Part shown: piece by piece, positions 60,983-64,000 of the stretch | How the letters are laid out: each line of letters starts with the position of its first letter | Numbering within the stretch: position 1 is the stretch's first letter | Origin: an uncultured bacterium | GTDB taxonomy: Bacteria > Cyanobacteriota > Vampirovibrionia > Gastranaerophilales > Gastranaerophilaceae | Reading direction: 5' to 3' | DNA length: 64,000 nucleotides | Assembly: GCA_948964545.1 (NCBI GenBank) | Contig: CAREDV010000002.1 | Coordinates: forward strand, 339,983 to 403,982 | The notes under the pieces: model-generated | What the model was told of the DNA's origin: nothing | The model's input: the letters and a program-made list of their open reading frames with translations, nothing else | Databases searched by the model: none | Translations under genes and position numbers: made by a program

Positions 60983-62414
60983 TATCAAACAAGGTATTTT
61001 GATAATATTTTAAATCGTCAGACGGTTGGTTATATTGCTTTTGGTTTTTGGCAACAGGTATAAATACTCCGAATGTTTTTCCTTCATAAATAGCCTGCCA
61101 CTCATTTCCCTGCTTAAGTTTATTATAAATAGGATAAAAATTTTCTATAATCATAACATCGGGCGCGAAGTGTTCAATGAGTTGATGCCAGTTCGGATAT
61201 GCAAGGAAGAATTCTTTAAGCAATGGAACCATATAGTCATAATAAACTTCTTCATATCTACCGTCCATAAATATTAAATTATTCGGGTGCAGTTTATAGG
61301 AAACATAGCTTCCAACTCCGAAGTTTGTAAGGATTTTTCCGCTTAAGTTATTTTGTTTAATAAATTCAACTTCTTTCACAGGATAATTGTCCATGCCGAC
61401 AGGTATGGAAAAATCCTTAATGGCAAAGGTCAAAAGTGATATTAATATCAGAGTATAACAAATAATTCTATCTTTAATTTGAGGTAGATCCTCATACACA
61501 AAACATAACGATGCTATTACAAAGAAAGGCATTAATTTTACATGACTAATTGCAAGGTAAAGTGTTGAAAGTAATATAATATATTTAACTTTATCGATTT
61601 TTTGCCATGATTCTTTTTTTATATGTAAAAATTCAATTACGCACACAATAAGCATAAATGCTTTAAATATAATATATTTAAATAAATAATATTTAGAAAA
61701 TAATCCCCACCATTCAATGATATAAGGTCGTTTCATTGTATTTGCCATTAAAAGAAATTTTATATAATCAAATCCCCAAGGGTTTATGAATAAAACAAGG
61801 CTTGATATAGCAAGAGTTATTAAGTATTTCTTGAAAGGTTTTTTGTTTAAAAATTCTCCCAATGCGTACATTGCAGTAAGTCCAAGCCCTGCAACTACCC
61901 CGCCATGAATGTTGTTCCAAAATAAAATTATTATGGGTACAAGGTATAATAATTTCTCATTCCCTTTGCGAACTCTTTCAAATATATAAATAAATACTGT
62001 AAAGAAAAGAAAGCTGAACATGTGGCATCTAATAGGTGCATTAAGATTTTGCATTACAGCCATAAGCGCAAAGAAATAAAATAGAATATTATAAGGACAT
62101 TTATCTGTTCTAAGTTTTGTTACATGTGATGCAGTAAATAAAATACCAAAAAGCATGAGCGCCTGCAGAACAATAAGGCTGAACGGCCCGAAATGTTTTA
62201 AAAAGAAATAAAATATTACTCCCGCTCCCCATTCATGATCCCACCATGTATGAACGGGTGTGTAAGACAGAAAGTCTTGTGTTAGGACATGCCCGCCGTC
62301 AATAACTCCCATACCTGCAATAAGCCTTGCCCAAAGGTCAAAATCATAATGATTTGTAGTCATTGAATATGCTAATATAAGCAAAAACAATGTAAAATAA
62401 AATAAAAAAGCCAT
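60966..62414 (-). CDS. Polytopic membrane protein, GT-C glycosyltransferase-like
   Basis: 482 residues with about ten to eleven hydrophobic helices and a soluble C-terminal part (about 365-480). After the first helix it reads NHYDFDLWARLIAG, and the next loop has TWWDHEWGAGVIFY. Acidic residues at these loop positions are typical of GT-C enzymes, which use polyprenyl-linked sugars. MDGRYEEVYYDYM lies in the C-terminal part. The family cannot be named with certainty. An extended -10 lies 6 nt before the ATG, with no ribosome site. Confidence 0.5.
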   Translation of the reverse strand: MAFLFYFTLFLLILAYSMTTNHYDFDLWARLIAGMGVIDGGHVLTQDFLSYTPVHTWWDHEWGAGVIFYFFLKHFGPFSLIVLQALMLFGILFTASHVTKLRTDKCPYNILFYFFALMAVMQNLNAPIRCHMFSFLFFTVFIYIFERVRKGNEKLLYLVPIIILFWNNIHGGVVAGLGLTAMYALGEFLNKKPFKKYLITLAISSLVLFINPWGFDYIKFLLMANTMKRPYIIEWWGLFSKYYLFKYIIFKAFMLIVCVIEFLHIKKESWQKIDKVKYIILLSTLYLAISHVKLMPFFVIASLCFVYEDLPQIKDRIICYTLILISLLTFAIKDFSIPVGMDNYPVKEVEFIKQNNLSGKILTNFGVGSYVSYKLHPNNLIFMDGRYEEVYYDYMVPLLKEFFLAYPNWHQLIEHFAPDVMIIENFYPIYNKLKQGNEWQAIYEGKTFGVFIPVAKNQKQYNQPSDDLKYYQNTLFDTDIKF

Positions 62415-62420
62415 GAATAA

Positions 62421-62429
62421 ATTTTAGCA
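62421..62429 (-). promoter_or_regulatory. Extended -10 of the GT-C-like gene (leaderless type)
   Basis: TGC-TAAAAT on the minus strand ends six bases before the ATG and follows directly on a terminator, so the gene needs its own promoter. Confidence 0.55.
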
Positions 62430-62434
62430 TGAAA

Positions 62435-62461
62435 AAAAGTTCGCATATTAGCGAACTTTTA
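62435..62461 (-). terminator. Terminator after the HEAT-like gene
   Basis: AAGTTCGC and GCGAACTT with a six-base loop, followed on the minus strand by seven T. Confidence 0.9.
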
Positions 62462-62481
62462 AAAATTTGTGTTATATCTAA

Positions 62482-62757
62482 TTAAGCAGCCTTTATTTCT
62501 CTAATTAAATATTCAGCAACCCATTCAAAATCTTTGTTGCTTTTAGCAGCTTTTTCAAGGTATTTAACAGAAGCATCACCGATTCTGATTAAAGTCATAG
62601 CAACAACACCTCTTTTAATCCCTCTTACAACTTGTAACTGATCAACAAGCTGAGGCAAAGCAGAAGCTCCGATATTTACCAATTCATTTTCAAGAATATT
62701 TTTAGTTGTATTGTCTGCGTTTTCTAATTTTGAAAGAATTTCGTTTACTGTTTCCAT
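62482..62757 (-). CDS. Small HEAT-repeat-like protein
   Basis: 91 residues, all helical in pattern, with paired amphipathic helices resembling HEAT/PBS-lyase repeats (NELVNIGASALPQLVDQLQVVRG ... TLIRIGDASVKYLEKAA). Such repeats in cyanobacteria occur in phycobilin lyases and scaffolds; here it is most likely a protein-binding adaptor. GGAGAT precedes the ATG, and it has its own terminator. Confidence 0.6.
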   Translation of the reverse strand: METVNEILSKLENADNTTKNILENELVNIGASALPQLVDQLQVVRGIKRGVVAMTLIRIGDASVKYLEKAAKSNKDFEWVAEYLIREIKAA

Positions 62758-62886
62758 TATAATATCTCCATTAATCTATATTCTGATTATAAACGAAAAA
62801 ATACCATGACATTGTTTTCCTTACATAATCTTTATATCAGTATAAAGATTTGTATTACGAAATGTTAACAAATGCCTCTAAATTAT

Positions 62887-62914
62887 TAAAGTTTTTAATG
62901 AATTTTGCCGATAT
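62887..62914 (+). promoter_or_regulatory. Sigma-28 (FliA)-like promoter
   Basis: TAAA, 16 bp, then GCCGATAT. The enteric sigma-28 consensus is TAAA, 15 bp, GCCGATAA, and here the -35 even reads TAAAGTTT. It lies 52 nt before ATG 62966, and a FliA-like sigma gene is at 9935. Confidence 0.55.
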
Positions 62915-62965
62915 ACCATAATGAAAGTTACTAAGTTAACATCATCGGAAAGGATAAAGACGACC

Positions 62966-64000
62966 ATGGGAATGGCGGCAGGACAAGCAAGATTATTATC
63001 AATAACATCTCGTATGTCTGATAACGAGTTAAGAGCTCAGATTATCAACAATAACAAGATGCGCCTTGCTACACAAAGCTCACAAGTAAGTGAAGCTTAT
63101 GTTACTGCGTTAAACGAAGCTCAGATGATGTTTACTAATTACGATAAAGATAATAATACATCATATCAAAGATTGACTTATAATGCATTAACATCATATA
63201 ACCCTTACAATAACCAGTACATTGTAACAAATGCATCTGGTAATGTATTGTTGTTAGAAGCTGATGCTGTTAATTATAAAAATGCCAACGGTGATGTAAA
63301 AAAATTCTTACAATCATACGGTTTGGAATACACTACTACATATTTTGACAATTTGGTTTCTCATGTAGAAAATGGAGGTATTCCGTTTAAAACAGGTGCT
63401 ATTGATGCTGAAGGCAAGGAGATACTTGGGTATATATACGCGCCTAACAAAAATGGAAATAATATTGATTCTAAGGATGTTGTAAAATATATTCAAGATT
63501 TATATGAAGGCAATTTGGATGAAACTTATGGTAATGATAATAAAAAATTGCATCCTGGTTATATGAATACGCTTTCATCAGAAGATTATTACAATTATAA
63601 TAAATTATTAAGTGATTATACTGTTAAAAAGGATGCTTACTTAGGAACTATAGCTCAATTAATGTCTGAAAAACTAGAAGCAATGCAATTTGGAGGTAAG
63701 AATCTTTCTGCATTATTAGCTAGTATTGACTCTGTTAATGATAATGATATGAATACCATGACTGGTATTATGAACTCAGTCGGGGAGATTATTAAAACAG
63801 CAGGAAATTATAAGCTAAGTGAGTCTTCTGCATATTTTACAAATTTATCCGACTTGCTTAATAATAATAAAGGTAATACTATAACAACTACGCATACACC
63901 TTCTAATGTAGATGGAGATAAAGTAGAGTTAACAAAAGATTCATTAGGTAGCTTAATTTTTAAAAATAATGATATAACAATTACATTTCCTATCTTGGGT
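62966..64000 (+). CDS. Probable flagellar/export-associated protein, 3' end outside window
   Basis: The frame is open from ATG 62966 (AAAGGA upstream) to the end of the window, at least 345 codons; it continues upstream in frame to ATG 62921. The product starts MGMAAGQARLLSITSRMSDN, with a helical segment to about residue 50 (NNNKMRLATQSSQVSEAYVTALNEAQ). A mixed Asn/Asp/Tyr-rich region follows, and there is no Sec signal. Helical N-termini of this sort are seen in flagellar axial and hook-associated proteins that leave by type III export. The sigma-28-like promoter supports that, but no family is identified. Confidence 0.6.
   Translation, partial: MGMAAGQARLLSITSRMSDNELRAQIINNNKMRLATQSSQVSEAYVTALNEAQMMFTNYDKDNNTSYQRLTYNALTSYNPYNNQYIVTNASGNVLLLEADAVNYKNANGDVKKFLQSYGLEYTTTYFDNLVSHVENGGIPFKTGAIDAEGKEILGYIYAPNKNGNNIDSKDVVKYIQDLYEGNLDETYGNDNKKLHPGYMNTLSSEDYYNYNKLLSDYTVKKDAYLGTIAQLMSEKLEAMQFGGKNLSALLASIDSVNDNDMNTMTGIMNSVGEIIKTAGNYKLSESSAYFTNLSDLLNNNKGNTITTTHTPSNVDGDKVELTKDSLGSLIFKNNDITITFPILG

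Overview
The window looks like a chromosomal segment of a Gram-negative, AT-rich member of the non-photosynthetic cyanobacterial lineage (Melainabacteria/Vampirovibrionia, probably the gut order Gastranaerophilales). The main evidence is an OmpR-type regulator very close to cyanobacterial RpaB (34080-34829) and a RecG with a cyanobacterial-style N-terminal extension. Also pointing this way are several prepilins of the 'FTLAEVLITLGIIG' type and a Kdo-activating enzyme (KdsB), which implies an LPS outer membrane. HydG implies [FeFe]-hydrogenase and an anaerobic life. FlhB, a FliA-like sigma factor and a sigma-28-like promoter suggest a flagellar or related type III export apparatus. I see no rRNA, CRISPR array, insertion sequence or prophage.

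Layout. 1-5.9 kb: end of a glycosyltransferase, pgpH-ybeY-dgkA, then a large prepilin/YadA-like/S74 chimera. 5.9-16.3 kb: orphan TOPRIM protein, two enzyme-like proteins without Sec signals, sigma factor, flhB, deoC, a SulP transporter and a phosphohexomutase. 16.3-26.3 kb: two PlsC acyltransferases, a prepilin, typA, an MFS pump, glmU, mnmA, hydG and another prepilin. 26.3-35 kb: formyltransferase, smpB, OppF-like ATPase, recR-ybaB, a matrixin-like protease, accD-accA-prmA-kdsB, rpaB and tRNA-His. 35-46 kb: PHP-UvrD fusion, ogt, a Pmp-like autotransporter, DedA, an M49-like peptidase and a phosphodiester glycosidase-like protein. 46-59.5 kb: TPR protein, rsfS, rpiB, two tandem Cys/Gly-rich proteins, recG, a CHASE2 cyclase, eda-kdgK-csaB and a Met/Gly-rich EF-hand protein. 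59.6-64 kb: tRNA-Leu, patatin, a polytopic membrane protein, a HEAT-like protein and the start of a probable flagellar or export-related gene.

Three observations stand out. (1) Three unlinked prepilin genes each carry a run of 9-11 G between the start codon and the prepilin cleavage motif. In all three the run as given puts the start out of frame with the body, by exactly one base, which suggests phase variation of surface pilins. (2) The two tandem Cys/Gly-rich genes each have a perfect match to HLR1, the binding site of cyanobacterial RpaB, at the same distance upstream of a shared promoter core. A third gene shares the core and has a degenerate site. rpaB itself lies in the window, so this looks like an RpaB regulon kept after loss of photosynthesis. 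(3) At least six genes have a TATAAT-like -10 box 6-7 nt before the start codon and no usual ribosome binding site, which suggests frequent leaderless transcripts.

All assignments rest on reading motifs by eye; no database search was run.
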